Positions 53,332 to 64,000 of a stretch of DNA of 64,000 nucleotides are shown one piece after another. The notes beneath the pieces are model-generated. The model was not told the origin of the DNA. It did no database searches and worked only from the letters and a program-made list of their open reading frames with translations. Source of the DNA: Pachyseris speciosa (taxonomy: Eukaryota; Cnidaria; Anthozoa; Scleractinia; Pachyseridae); the NCBI GenBank assembly GCA_016490735.1, contig JAEMWC010000003.1, positions 45,001-109,000 of the forward strand, read 5' to 3'. Numbering within the stretch: position 1 is the stretch's first letter; each line of letters starts with the position of its first letter. The position numbers and the translations under genes are program-made.

Positions 53332-54200
53332 TCACTCCACAGGCCCGGTTGATGTGCTGAATGTCACATTAAGCTCAGAAAGGTCGGCAACTTTGTAAAC
53401 AGCAGATTCTTCAGACTTGCGAAGATACACAAAGCCATTTTTCGCCCAACAAAATTTGTACCTGTAAGCCTCTTTGGCTTTCTTTGCTGCGTGAAATAAA
53501 GCTTGTAGCCGTGGAGTTAAATGATCGTAGATATTGAGATGTTTGACGTCGATATCGGCTGTAAAGCCCAGGTCTTCGGCCTTGAGATCGCCAACCTTTT
53601 TCCTGGCCGCCATCACTTGATCTCTGGCAAGCCTTCGCACAAACTTACAAATGATTGTATTTGGTCGATTTGAGGGCTTCATAGACGGAACTCGGTGAGC
53701 CGTATCAATATCATTAATCGATACTCCATTTACTCCTAAAGCTGAGAATAACTGTAGACATAAAGTTGCAGTTTGTTCAGACCACTCCCGCTCAGCAGCA
53801 ATCGGCATTCCAACCATCTTGATATTAAACTGGTAACTGTACGATTCAAATGCATCTATCGAGCGCAGGCCTCGGATATCTTATCGAGTCTTGACCTAAT
53901 TTCTTTAAGCTCTTTAGTGGCACTAACTTTAAAAGCCATAAGACCATCGTACTTGGCAGAAACAAATTCCACAGAATCGGCTTTGTGTAAGCAATGACGA
54001 CAGCAGACACTACAAGCTTTTGTAATTCTTTCTTAACACTTGAGGCGCTCCATGACCGTTTACTCGGGATACCTTGTGATACAGAAGACGAAGTCGGACA
54101 CACGCTTTCTAATTCTCGAAAACTATCGGGATTTGAAAATTGAAGATGTTTTTTGGGTTCACAAAAGGCCTTTTTGTTTACGTACGAGAAGGAGAGTTGC
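53332..54200 (-). pseudogene. LINE ORF1 (RRM-type) relic
   Basis: The 3' 161 codons (53332-53817) are intact: an RRM-like core (INDIDTAHRVPSMKPSNRPN, IICKFVRRLARDQVMAARKK) and a C-terminal domain (IYDHLTPRLQALFHAAKKAK, FCWAKNGFVYLRK). Upstream, in shifted frames, come KELKEIRSRLDKISEACARS (a coiled coil) and CPTSSSVSQGIPSKRS. It belongs to a different LINE group from those at 4.6 and 27 kb. No reverse transcriptase lies next to it, so the element is truncated or rearranged. Role: RNA binding during retrotransposition. Confidence 0.65.
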
Positions 54201-54287
54201 GATCGGGAGTGATTACCAAACGCAAATAGATCTGTGGTAATGTTGTTTACTCAAAAGTTGCCAGTTGCGTCGCGCGAGAGTCACTGA

Positions 54288-54798
54288 GGGCCTCTTCATA
54301 TGAGCCCGGTTGACCGGGCTAGCCCGTTTCCCGAAATCTCGCCTTACCACTAAATGCTTTGTAAAAATTTCTACGTGTTCATATGAGAGGGCGGGCTGGC
54401 CCAGTTGCCGAGATCTCGGTTTTTCCAACCGAGATCTCGGTAACCGGGCTGGAATTTTTGCCATATGAACACTCCAGCCCGGTTAGCGGGATGTAAATGA
54501 TGCAATGCATTTTCGTCAGTAGAACGGACAGTATTTGATTTTGACTTCTTTTTTCTCTATTTATAGTTCGGAATAATTTGTTTTGATAGTAAAAGTAAAG
54601 ATAAAGGATTTTGAGGTTTCTAAAACCGATAAAAGCGAAAAATTCTCACCAGACGTGTTCGTTAAATTTCATGCGTGAATGGTCGCGTCACCACTTTTCA
54701 TCACGGTAACCGGGCTGTAATTTCCCATATGAACAGATGATAAAATTCATCCCGCTAACCGAGCCAGCCCGGTCAACCGGGCTCATGTGAAGAGGCCC
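54288..54798. mobile_element. 511-bp MITE with GGGCCTCTTCA ends
   Basis: GGGCCTCTTCATATGAGCCC (54288-54307) and the complement GGGCTCATGTGAAGAGGCCC (54779-54798) are flanked by TGA on both sides (54285-54287, 54799-54801). Interior AACCGGGCTGG, CCGAGATCTCGG and CATATGAAC motifs are inverted several times. Confidence 0.85.
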
Positions 54799-54887
54799 TG
54801 AAGCGAAAATTTTTGACATAAATTTCACATGACCGTCATGTGAAATTTATGTCAAAAATTTTCGCTTCAGGGCCTCTTCACATGAGC
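54781..54887. repeat. Perfect 107-bp palindrome
   Basis: 53 bases at 54781-54833 (GCTCATGTGAAGAGGCCCTG...TCACATGAC) are followed by one C and their exact reverse complement at 54835-54887. The outer 18 bases of each arm are the terminus of the MITE family at 54288-54798. Confidence 0.95.
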
Positions 54888-55262
54888 GCAGCGCGTTACA
54901 AATGCAGCTACGCTTCACATACACACATTATTTAGGTCGTCACGAATCGAAACGGCCCAGTCCTCTTGTGAACAAAACTACAAATTTTCCAAATTCGTTA
55001 GCTATTTCGCCACAAACAAATGGCTAGTGACTGTTTACTGTATCTTGCTTTCAGACCATAAATTTGCATAAAACCGCAAAACTGCTGGCGATGTAACTTG
55101 AAACCTTCCACTAAACGTGAAAGAAAACTTCACTCGTTAATTATTACACGCTTGAGAAGCCGAGGAAAACCCTAAGCAGAAGGGAGTTTATTTCATTTCC
55201 TTCATTTTGCATGCCTATCGAAAATGGCGCAGTCCTCCTGTAAACAAAAAGAGAAGATTTAA

Positions 55263-55866
<604 letters not shown>

Positions 55867-55936
55867 TAATATTCGAAAAGTTTGTATTTGGCTTACAAGA
55901 CAAATTTAATGAATGTGTGAAAAAACATCGCATATA

Positions 55937-56035
55937 TGAACACGACTCCTTAAGTAGTGTTCATAACTGCGATGATCATTCACATATTCATTCTTTATTC
56001 CTCATTTGAAATATATGAATTTCATATATTAAATC
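55937..56035 (+). mobile_element. SINE tail fragment
   Basis: CTTAAGTAGTGTTCATAACT, GCGATGATCATTCACATAT and ATATATGAATTTCATATATT match the body of the two SINEs at 47.1-47.6 kb, in the opposite orientation. The tRNA-like head is absent. Confidence 0.75.
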
Positions 56036-57675
56036 TCATAATAAATTTACATGACTATAAAAAAACTGGACATTTGGACTACGTGGTTTGCTTTAACCAA
56101 TGAAAACACTGCCACGTGCCTTCTATTGTGCATTGACCAATCAAAACACCGCTACATCATTACTACATCGATTTTTTTTTTGTATACTTAAATGTTATAT
56201 CCACGTTTCAAAACAAAATTTGGAATCTAGTAATTATTTCCAACAATTTAGCTTGATTTTTTTGTAAGAGTGGAGGTTCCCTTAAAAGAATGGTTTCGGA
56301 GAGCTAAAACGGCCGTTTCGAAGAAAACTTGGCCATTATTTTTCGTTCAGCGTTGGTAAACAGGTCTCCTTTCATTTGCAGATTTTTATTAACAATCCAT
56401 AATACTGCTAATAAGGCAGCCGGAGGGATATTGAACTATTGTTACTGCACCGTACGCTCTGTGCCTCTTGGGATTGCCCGAGGAATATTTTGCGTGGTTT
56501 TTGATTATGCTTGAAAAACACATCTTCGAGAGCGTTATTCGAATCTAAAGAATTACCGTGACGCACATTGTTCGAGTATATTTAAGTTTGTTGTTAAATT
56601 ATCTTTAGAAAATGTGTGGTTACCCCCGTCCTTGGTAAGATTTGCTTATTAAACAAACATTCTCGACAGTAGGAGACAGAATATGAGCTCAATTCTTGTT
56701 AATAATACCTATTACACCTACACTTAAGAAGGCGGTCTAGGTATGGGAAAATACCAAAGTTATCACACTGATTATCTATAGCTATCTTCTATGAACGAAT
56801 TTATAAAAACTAAAGAAGTAATATGGCATTACCTTTTATTTTTCTTTCGGCCGCCGATAATCAGCAACGACTACTTAATTTTCTTTCACGGTTGCGTAGT
56901 AAACTTTTATATATTACTCAAACGTATAAATAAGCATCTTTGTGTTGGTGTTTTCTTGACAAGGGACTTAGTGTGATATAACATTCGCGATCAAAGGGTC
57001 ACGAGAATCATAAACAAATTTGCAGGATAAAGCTGCCTAAAAAAGCAAAAACATAATTTATACATATAGCTTTCGAAACTTTTTGGACGTACTTAACTGA
57101 CTGATGAAATGTTATTGATTAAAACAAATGGGAAACGCGCTGTCACAACGACGACTTTCCAAAAATTGCCTGGTTTCTCTTCGACCAAGGTCTAAATTAT
57201 GGACGGTCACTTCATCCTTTCAAGATACTTGCGAAAGGCACTAAAAAGATGGGTAAGTTAGATGCCAAAAAATGTTCGGCAACGTTCAGCAACTGGTGGA
57301 AGAGTACAAAAACATTACTTTCGATGTTGAATGACAGATTCTATTCTCTCTTTTACTTAAAAATAATTTGATAACAAACGTCCTGATAGCTAAGTAAAAC
57401 TAACTGTTCAAAATCACGTCTAATCCTGGATTCTAGAATGTACGCTAAAATAAAACAAAATTGAAAACAATATCAGTGCTTAAACTCACTGAACGTGCAA
57501 ACATGTCGAATGCTGACTGAAGAAAGCAACAATTTCATCCGATTTTCTACTCTGTACAGCCCGAAAGTCACGAAAACCAAGTCAGGTATTTACAAGGCGT
57601 CCAGCGTCGAACACAATTGAACGTTTCTTGTACAAACAGAAGAAGGAATAGTCAAGCAGCAATAGTCAAGCAAGT
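56036..57675. other. Intergenic, 3' of the second large gene
   Basis: No gene seen. Two AACCAATGAAAACACTGCCA/GACCAATCAAAACACCGCTA motifs lie at about 56096-56155. The 3' UTR of the minus-strand gene must lie here, but no convincing poly(A) signal stands out close to the stop. Confidence 0.35.
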
Positions 57676-60600
57676 TCACTCTTTGGCCATTATCGTACGC
57701 GGTTTGGCGCTCTTTGTCGCAATCTTCTTCTTCCTTGCTTGCTTTTTACATTTCTCTTTCTCTTCGTTCTCCTCTGTGGATTCTTCCTTCGCATTATCTT
57801 CTTCCATGATAATATCTGCTTTCTCTCCAGTTTCTTTTTCTGTTTTTCGTAGACGTTTAATGAACGTAGCTTCCAGGCTAAAAAGAAGTTTCCTTTTCCA
57901 AGGAATTGCCTCCTTTTTTATTCTCTCGCGAGTGTATAAGATTTTCTTACTCAGTTCTGACACTGAAAGTTTCCTGCGAGGTACTTGACGTTTCTTTTCA
58001 GTTTCGACAACTTCAACGTACTCCTTTGGACCTTTCACCTCGATAGTTAATTCCTTTGATGGCGATGAAAGATACTTCCATAATGTCCATTTTTTAACAT
58101 CGCCAAAAAAGCTGTTGTCGATGAAACGTTCCTGGCCAGAATTATAATCATTCTCTAACGGAGGAGTGACATGTTTATCACTTTTGACCGTGTCCATTTC
58201 AGATCGGTTTTTTATGCTGTCAGTGTGACTTGTTTTAAGTGTCTCGTGTGGTTTGCACTGTTGAAAATCATCATCGCCATTTGTTTTCAGTTTCAGCGTT
58301 TTCAGCAAGTCTCTCCAGTACTTCTTGTCACTAGCAGAAAAGAGACTTGACTCGTCTTCCGTCAATACTTCATCTTGTGCCACAACCGAATGAACAGCCA
58401 CAATCCTAGGTAGAGCATCGTGGTCAATGGCATACCCACCACATTCAGTGGCCATGTTATCGAAATCATTCTCAGAGGGCAGGGGTGGCAGAGTCCGTGA
58501 TTCCGAACAAGTCGACTGCCGTTGTAATCTGCCTTCTGCTTGGTCACAGTCTCCAGAGGTAGTGGTTGTTTCTACTTTGTGAATAGGCATTTCAATGTCC
58601 TCATGACATGGTGTCGACAATTTACGATTCGATGAGCATTCCTCTCTTGGGTACCGTCTTAGCTGATCTTGGTTCTGCGGGCTCTGAACCACAGTCGTTT
58701 CATTGTTTGGAAGTTGTCTCATATGCTGTCCGTACTGCTCGTCGCATGTTATATTGGTTGCGTTTGAGTGCCCTTTATCCGTTTCAGTATCAGTCGAGGT
58801 GCAATGAACATGAGTGGGTTGTCTTGTCCGCTGTTCTTGAGGCTTCGCCGTTTGAGCATAGCTGGGACGATTTCTTGACAGAAAGACATCTTTTTCATAG
58901 TACACATCAAATCTGTGACCGTTTTTGGACTTATTTTGTTCATCAAGTTGCTTAGTTCTGCGTCGCTGGAGTTCATTAAGACTAGTAACTCCGCAGATCA
59001 CAGGCACTGGGGGATTCGTTCTATTCTGACCAGGACTGGTGGGCTTTGCTACCGAAGGGGAATTCTGGCTTTGGCTTTGATCCCGGGACAAGCCATGCGT
59101 CGATGCAGTATTCCGATTCTGATACAAAGGCACATGAGCTCTATTACTTGACAAGGGCTGATTTTGCTGGCTCAAAGACATAATTTCATCGCCTTGTCGT
59201 ACCCCACTTCTGATATTTAATTGTTGGTGGGATGGCCTTATCGAAGTAGTAGTCCCAGCTTCATTCGTTTCCCTACTTGGTCTCATCGTATGACGTTCGT
59301 AGGCTAACCTGTTTAATATTGACTTCAAGCTTTCATTTGGAACAGATTGGTAAGAAGCCTTTACGTCCGTTTGCGTAGCATTGTGATTACTCATGCCAAA
59401 GCCAGATGAAGCTAAGAACGTTTCGCCTCTGCTCGTTGAAATGTTGCGGGCGTTCTGAGTTCCCTCGGAGAACATAGAATTACTCCGCTGAAATCGTCTA
59501 TTTGCGGGGCTATATATCGGAACTCCATCATACTCTGCGAGTTTGTCTCTCAGGCCATGTTCATGTGGTTTTTCACTTTGCATCATCGGTGTTTTGTAAG
59601 AAGAAACGTCTGGTTTGACATGCCTACACGTTGGACCCTGTGAGTTCAGAGAGGAATCATCGCATGATTTTGACCTTTCCCTCTTAGTGTTTATTTTGGA
59701 TAGAGGATAGTATTTCAGTTGAGGGTGAATCCCATCGCTTGGCCCAGACGTACACTGCTTTCGCTGCATTTGTTTGGATACGTCTCTGTCCCATACTTGA
59801 TGTTGTCCAGATGACACTGCTGGGCACTTTGAAATGTCATCGCTTATAGACGTTTTATTGTCACAGGAATTAACACTGTTTTCTCTGTTATCCCTTGGTG
59901 TGGTGACTAGACTCTGGTTCTTATTAGTTTGTGACGAATTTTGGCCTCCTCGAGATACATTCTTTTCAAAACTATGGCTATTCTGTGCCATTCCTCGGTC
60001 ATGTTGTGTTTTTACAAGAAATGATTTTGCGTAGTTCTGATTTGATTCTTTGTTCATGGCTTTGCAATGTCGGGTTTCCTCCAAACCTGGTCTAGGAAAA
60101 CAGTGCTGCTGAACTGATTTGGTATTGTATGACTCCATATCAATATCCCGCTTGTGTGATTGTTTAGGCCAACTTTGGCAAGAGATCGATTCAACAGTTT
60201 GATTGTTTTGGGGTGAAGTGTCACACTTAACATTTAACTGCTGAGATGTCTCCCTCTTCTGATGGCCAGTCATGTTTCTATTTGTACCACCTTCACCACT
60301 AGGCACCCTCTTGTAGCTGCCCTGAAGAAATTCGTTACCTCTGATGGACGAGTCTGCTAAGGAAACCTTCGCAAACCCAGAGGGCTCTCTAAATGAGGCG
60401 GAGTGCTCGGCAAAACCTTTCGCCGTTTCACAAAATTTCTTTTCCGTCTTCTCCTCAGAATGCGGTTTCCCCGAGTTTTTCTGACCGAGACCTTTGTCAC
60501 TCTCGCATTTCCGGATGAGCGGAGGTGGAGAGGGTAGCGGTTTGCGCGGGGCTGTTCTGTGTGCTGGGGAAACTTGTGAAGCTGTCTTCTGTCCAGAAGT

Positions 60601-61037
60601 GGTAATTCCACCCTCTGGCATTGCTTTCCAGTTGCCTCCATTCATTCGAGGCCTCTTTGCGCAGGGGTAATGATCCACAGAATGACATACCTGGGTACAG
60701 CAATTGTAGAAGGTCATGGGACAAGCGGAGAAATGGTAGTGGCACCTCTGCTGAAAATGAACAGTGTCCCTTGTTTTCATTGCCATAAAATCTGGGTGTT
60801 CAACAGGCCAAACATGGCTTTGAAAAGTACCATGAATATTGGTGTACTGATGAGGGCTGCCAGCTATTCCCGCACCTGGGTACATAGGCGGAAAATACGT
60901 CGGAGCTGAATGAGCATGTGGAACACTGAACGCTGATTTGATATTTTCTGGTGGCGATGAGTCGTATGTTGGCTGTCCAACCGGTGTTGCTCCTGTGTAT
61001 GGGTTAAAATGCATTCCTGGAACAGGCTGTTTCCCAC
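57676..61037 (-). CDS. Large disordered protein, 3.4-kb terminal exon
   Basis: The acceptor GTCGTCCACAG/GTGGG at 61038/61037 opens an uninterrupted frame of about 1,120 codons (phase 1 entry) to the stop at 57676-57678. The N-terminal part is Pro/Tyr/His-rich (PGMHFNPYTG, FPPMYPGAGI). It holds a Cys/His cluster, HYHFSACPMTFYNCCTQVCH to CAKRPRMNGG (about 60640-60740). The middle is a long Ser/Gln/Asn/Thr-rich disordered region. The C-terminus is highly charged: WTLWKYLSSPSKELTIEV, RRKLSVSELSKKILYTRERI, then a Glu/Lys tail KKKIATKSAKPR that could be a nuclear signal. Upstream exons lie outside or were not recognised. No known family; a nuclear scaffold or regulatory role is only a guess. Confidence 0.8.
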
Positions 61038-61089
61038 CTGTGGACGACAAAATGAAATATTAATTTTTGTTACTACGAAGAATAGTGGA

Positions 61090-61262
61090 CCGTGCAAACG
61101 CTTCAAACACTGTTGACCAACAACATCCAACAATGTTGGGTCAACATTGCTGGGTGCGTTTCAACACCGTCTTGGGTGCTGTTGGCAGTTAAAACAACAT
61201 CCAACAACTGCCAACAATTCGCAACAATATCCAACAATGTTGGACGCCTTTACACGGGCCTT
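61090..61262. mobile_element. CAACATTGTTGG-type MITE
   Basis: GTGGACCGTGCAAACGCTTC starts the element and GGACGCCTTTACACGGGCCT closes it, nearly inverted. The inside is packed with CCAACAATGTTGG, CAACATCCAACAA and GTTGGCAGTT palindromes. It is related to 35621-35960. Confidence 0.65.
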
Positions 61263-62084
61263 AAGAATTTAAATCAGTAATTTAAATAGAAAGTGGTTGT
61301 TAATTACTGCTTAAGCAAATAATGTTGTAGGCCTGTTGTCAATGGCTCTCAAATTGTTTCACCTGTCGCAAACGAAACAACTGTTGAAAAACAGAGGCTG
61401 GGAACACCGATCAAAGATTATCCTGATCCCATTTTTTGTCTCTCTTTCCCCTCAAACAATGGCGAGATTGCATCAAGTTATTAAAGCAAGTGGGTTGCCT
61501 TTAAAGTTGTCGATATTTAAAACTGAATGCTGCGTTCGATGAGGATTTCCACGTAATTATTTACTTTATAGTACAAACAACAAAATTACTCAATTCTGAT
61601 TGGTCCAGAAAAGTACAATTAAATTTTGTTGAATAAACCATAAATAAAAAGATCACAACCTCAAACAATTCGTAATTTTGCTTAAATTTCTCTTTCTCAC
61701 AGAGATCTCCGTGATCGATGAGGACTACACCGCTTGTTTCCTTCCGTGTTTAAATAATAATAATAATAATAATAATAATACTCAATATTGCGAGGCGCTT
61801 TCAGCTTTTGAAATAATGGACATTAGGCGTTTTATTATTTTTTCTTCTAAGTGTTTCCATCGTGATGAACAGAAGTTTTAGTATTTAGATTGAGGATTTT
61901 ATGGATAGCAAATCGTTTTAGAATTTAATGACTAGGATTCTTATGATAAGGAATTGGAATTTTAACTGTAAGGACTTTGGTCGTTGCATTGATTGGCTAC
62001 GGCTAACCGCCCAATCATTGTATAGGATATCTGGGCATCCAGAAGTTTTTACTGCCATAATAATAATAATAAGAGAAATGAGAA
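61263..62084. other. Non-coding stretch with (AAT)n
   Basis: An (AAT)n run of about 9 units lies at 61754-61781. ACTCAATTCTGATTGGTCCAG (about 61586) resembles MITE ends. No gene. If the second large gene has more exons, part of this would be its intron. Confidence 0.4.
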
Positions 62085-62302
62085 AGTTGAAAAGTATCAG
62101 GATCTTAAAAGAGAAATTGCAAGAATGTGGAACATGAGAACTGTGCAGGTGGTACCAATTGTTGTAGGATCATTGGGAAGTGTAACAAAAAACTTGGACA
62201 AGTGGTTGGGAAAGTTGAATGTCAAAATTAGTATTTCATTACTCCAGAAAACTACGTTACTGGGAACGGCAAGGATTTTGAGAAGGTGTTGGACTCTAGA
62301 GT
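62085..62302 (+). pseudogene. LINE reverse-transcriptase C-terminus
   Basis: The plus-strand frame reads EKVEKYQDLKREIARMWNMR, TVQVVPIVVGSLGSVTKNLD, KWLGKLNVKI and LLQKTTLLGTARILRR, then stops at TAG near 62300. The V-x-V-V-P-I-V-V-G-x-L-G block followed by L-Q-K-x-x-L-L-G-T-A-x-I-L-R is, from memory, the end of a LINE protein common in cnidarian data. A short 3' UTR and an (AAT)n tail follow at 62396-62433, the expected layout of such an element. It is 5'-truncated. Confidence 0.65.
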
Positions 62303-62395
62303 AAGGAGAAAACTCTAAGGGACCTTTGGTCATGGGCTATGACCCGCTCCCTTAGGAAGCAAACCGGAATAAAATCATCCAGTTCACAAAGCTGA

Positions 62396-62397
62396 TC

Positions 62398-62433
<36 letters not shown>
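62396..62433. repeat. (AAT)n tail of the LINE relic
   Basis: About 12 AAT units directly after the LINE 3' UTR, so it is best read as the retroposon tail. Confidence 0.85.
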
Positions 62434-62435
<2 letters not shown>

Positions 62436-63028
62436 CTTTATTCCTCCCAAAGATAAGACATATCTTAAGTTACATATACAAAATCTAAAATATTAAAAAA
62501 AAAAACAGCTAAAGATCATATTTAAAAATAAGCTTATTTTAATCCGACTGTGGAGGTTAACGTTTTCCTCTTTTGTCAAGCCGCATGGTCGACTGTATTT
62601 TGAACACAGTATAAAGCGAAAGGACAGGACAATTGAATGAGAACGTATGAGTATTTTCGTTACTGCAAATTAGAAACCATTACCCGACAATAAATTTTTT
62701 CTTGTGGATATTTTGTCACCATCCTCGGTACATAATCAGCGAGTTTTATCAATAACGGATCGTTCAATACTTTGCTGTTTTGATTTTAAACCTGTGAAGG
62801 GATTGTTCACGGTTTTAATGAAGAAATATGCAAGTTGAATTTGCAGCCATTTGCTTTGCGAAACCGGGGACAAACGACAACTTGGCGTGTTGAACCAGAT
62901 CAAAAGCCCGATAAAAATAATTGACCAATCAGAGGCATCATTTAACAATAGCGCGATTTCAAAACAAAAACAAACGACCGCGTTGGATCAAGGGTGATAA
63001 TGGGCCTTTAATGTACTGTAAATAAAAA
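62434..63028. other. Non-coding stretch
   Basis: No gene seen. Confidence 0.3.
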
Positions 63029-63129
63029 ATCGCACGACCTACTCGTACAATTCGTGATTGACAGGTACTCGCGATTTTGAAGTTTCAAAATCACTCGTGC
63101 CTGACGAATTGTTCTCATGGTCGCGCGAT
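63029..63129. repeat. Hairpin element, about 48-base arms
   Basis: ATCGCACGACC, ACAATTCGT, CAGG and CGCGATTTTGAAG (63029-63082) are inverted in AAAATCACTCGTGCCTGACGA, ATTGTTCTCATGGTCGCGCG (to 63129). Confidence 0.7.
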
Positions 63130-64000
63130 TTCCTTTTGTGGTGTGAAATCAGAGAAAAAAATTCAGAAAAAAACTAGTACTAATGCCTTGTTCAACGAGG
63201 TGTCTAAAATAACTATTACTTTGTAAACTTGTTTCGTTGACTGCAATTTTCCACTCACAGCCATATGACGAATCAATAATCAATATCTGAATAAACACTT
63301 AAATACCGTAAAACACGAAAAGGAGCTGAGCTTACTAAATTTTCGGTTCCTAAAATCCCGAGATCAAATGATCAGAAATGTTTTTAAACAAATTATACAT
63401 CTAAAGATGGCTGTAAATCATTGTACTCGCGTAGCTACCCACGTATCTCTAACCACTGAGGCGGAGTACAAATGAAGAAATGACATTTAGACGAGATCAA
63501 CTTCATTACTTTACTGACTCAGACACAATATACTGAATAGCGTTTTCCTCTGGTTTTGTTTGTTATGCTATACGAGGCTGTTTTTACTTTGTAGTCAATG
63601 AACGAAATCGTAAACTGTGACCATTCGAGGTAAAAAAAATGTTGAGCAGCGCTTTTTGTTTTTAAAAGGAATATTTGGACGTTTTCGACATCACAAGGAG
63701 CGAACTAAATGGTTACGTTTTACACGACACCTGAAAATTATCTACTTAAAATAAGCCATTTATAAACAGATTTGGAGGCCTCTCTGACTGTCTTAAGCCG
63801 CCGCCTAAGTAAGGCTATGTTTGAATAATCTGAACTCTATTTTCTAAATTTATTTTTAAGTGCAAGGCGTGGTCATGCAGTTTTCGCGAGTTCGGTTTCA
63901 CCGCTTCGCAAAAGGTAACTGTGCGTCGTGTTAGTGTAATGCCTTTAGGTTGAACAAAGGTAAAACTTCAGGACGTAGGAGCCAAGACCGAATATAACTG
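63130..64000. other. Non-coding stretch
   Basis: No gene, clear repeat or RNA gene recognised. Confidence 0.3.

Overview
The window looks like nuclear DNA of an anthozoan cnidarian, probably a stony coral or close relative. This is inferred from the AT-rich composition, phased introns, Tx1/L1-like and Penelope-like retroelements, tRNA-derived SINEs, very many short inverted-repeat (MITE) elements and a G-protein-coupled-receptor relic. No source was given, so the taxon is inference. Genes are sparse and most of the sequence is layered mobile DNA. Nothing looks bacterial.

Layout. 1-435: promoter-like DNA and a first coding exon (+) of a membrane protein. 1.8-12.2 kb: a nest of insertions. A tandemly repeated AT-rich unit is split by a THAP/DDE transposon (2313-12135, AT duplication). 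That is split by a TTAA-flanked element (3263-10894) carrying exonuclease-gene relics on the minus strand. That is split by an almost full-length two-ORF LINE (4570-9948, 11-bp duplication), which holds a 271-bp Penelope-like piece. 12.7-13.1 kb: a broken ionotropic glutamate receptor exon. 13.4-14.8 kb: an IS630/Tc1-type transposase relic and a Penelope-like GIY-YIG relic holding a 353-bp MITE. 18.4-26 kb: a five-exon minus-strand gene for a large disordered protein. Its exon phases agree and sum to 1,091 codons plus stop. 26.7-32.7 kb: a second LINE (minus, 17-bp duplication) whose ORF1 holds a 517-bp MITE. 33 kb: a SINE. 35-39 kb: MITEs, a hAT 3' end, duplicated flanks and a TTAA MITE. 39.7-40.6 kb: a GPCR pseudogene (minus). 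41-53 kb: repeats, including 0.7-kb inverted arms about 7 kb apart, a direct duplication, tandem tRNA-SINEs and two blocks of a roughly 46-bp minisatellite. 53-56 kb: a LINE ORF1 relic, two MITEs and a perfect 107-bp palindrome. 57.7-61.0 kb: the 3.4-kb terminal exon of a second large disordered-protein gene (minus). 61-63 kb: a MITE, a LINE 3' end and a hairpin.

The two minus-strand genes, at 18-26 kb and 57-61 kb, are the only well-supported host coding loci. Each encodes a long Ser/Thr/Asn/Gln-rich protein with basic C-terminal blocks and a Cys-rich patch next to a KRPR motif, so they may be distant paralogues. No function could be assigned to either. The most unusual material is the datable insertion stack at 1.8-12.2 kb and the exonuclease-bearing TTAA element inside it.
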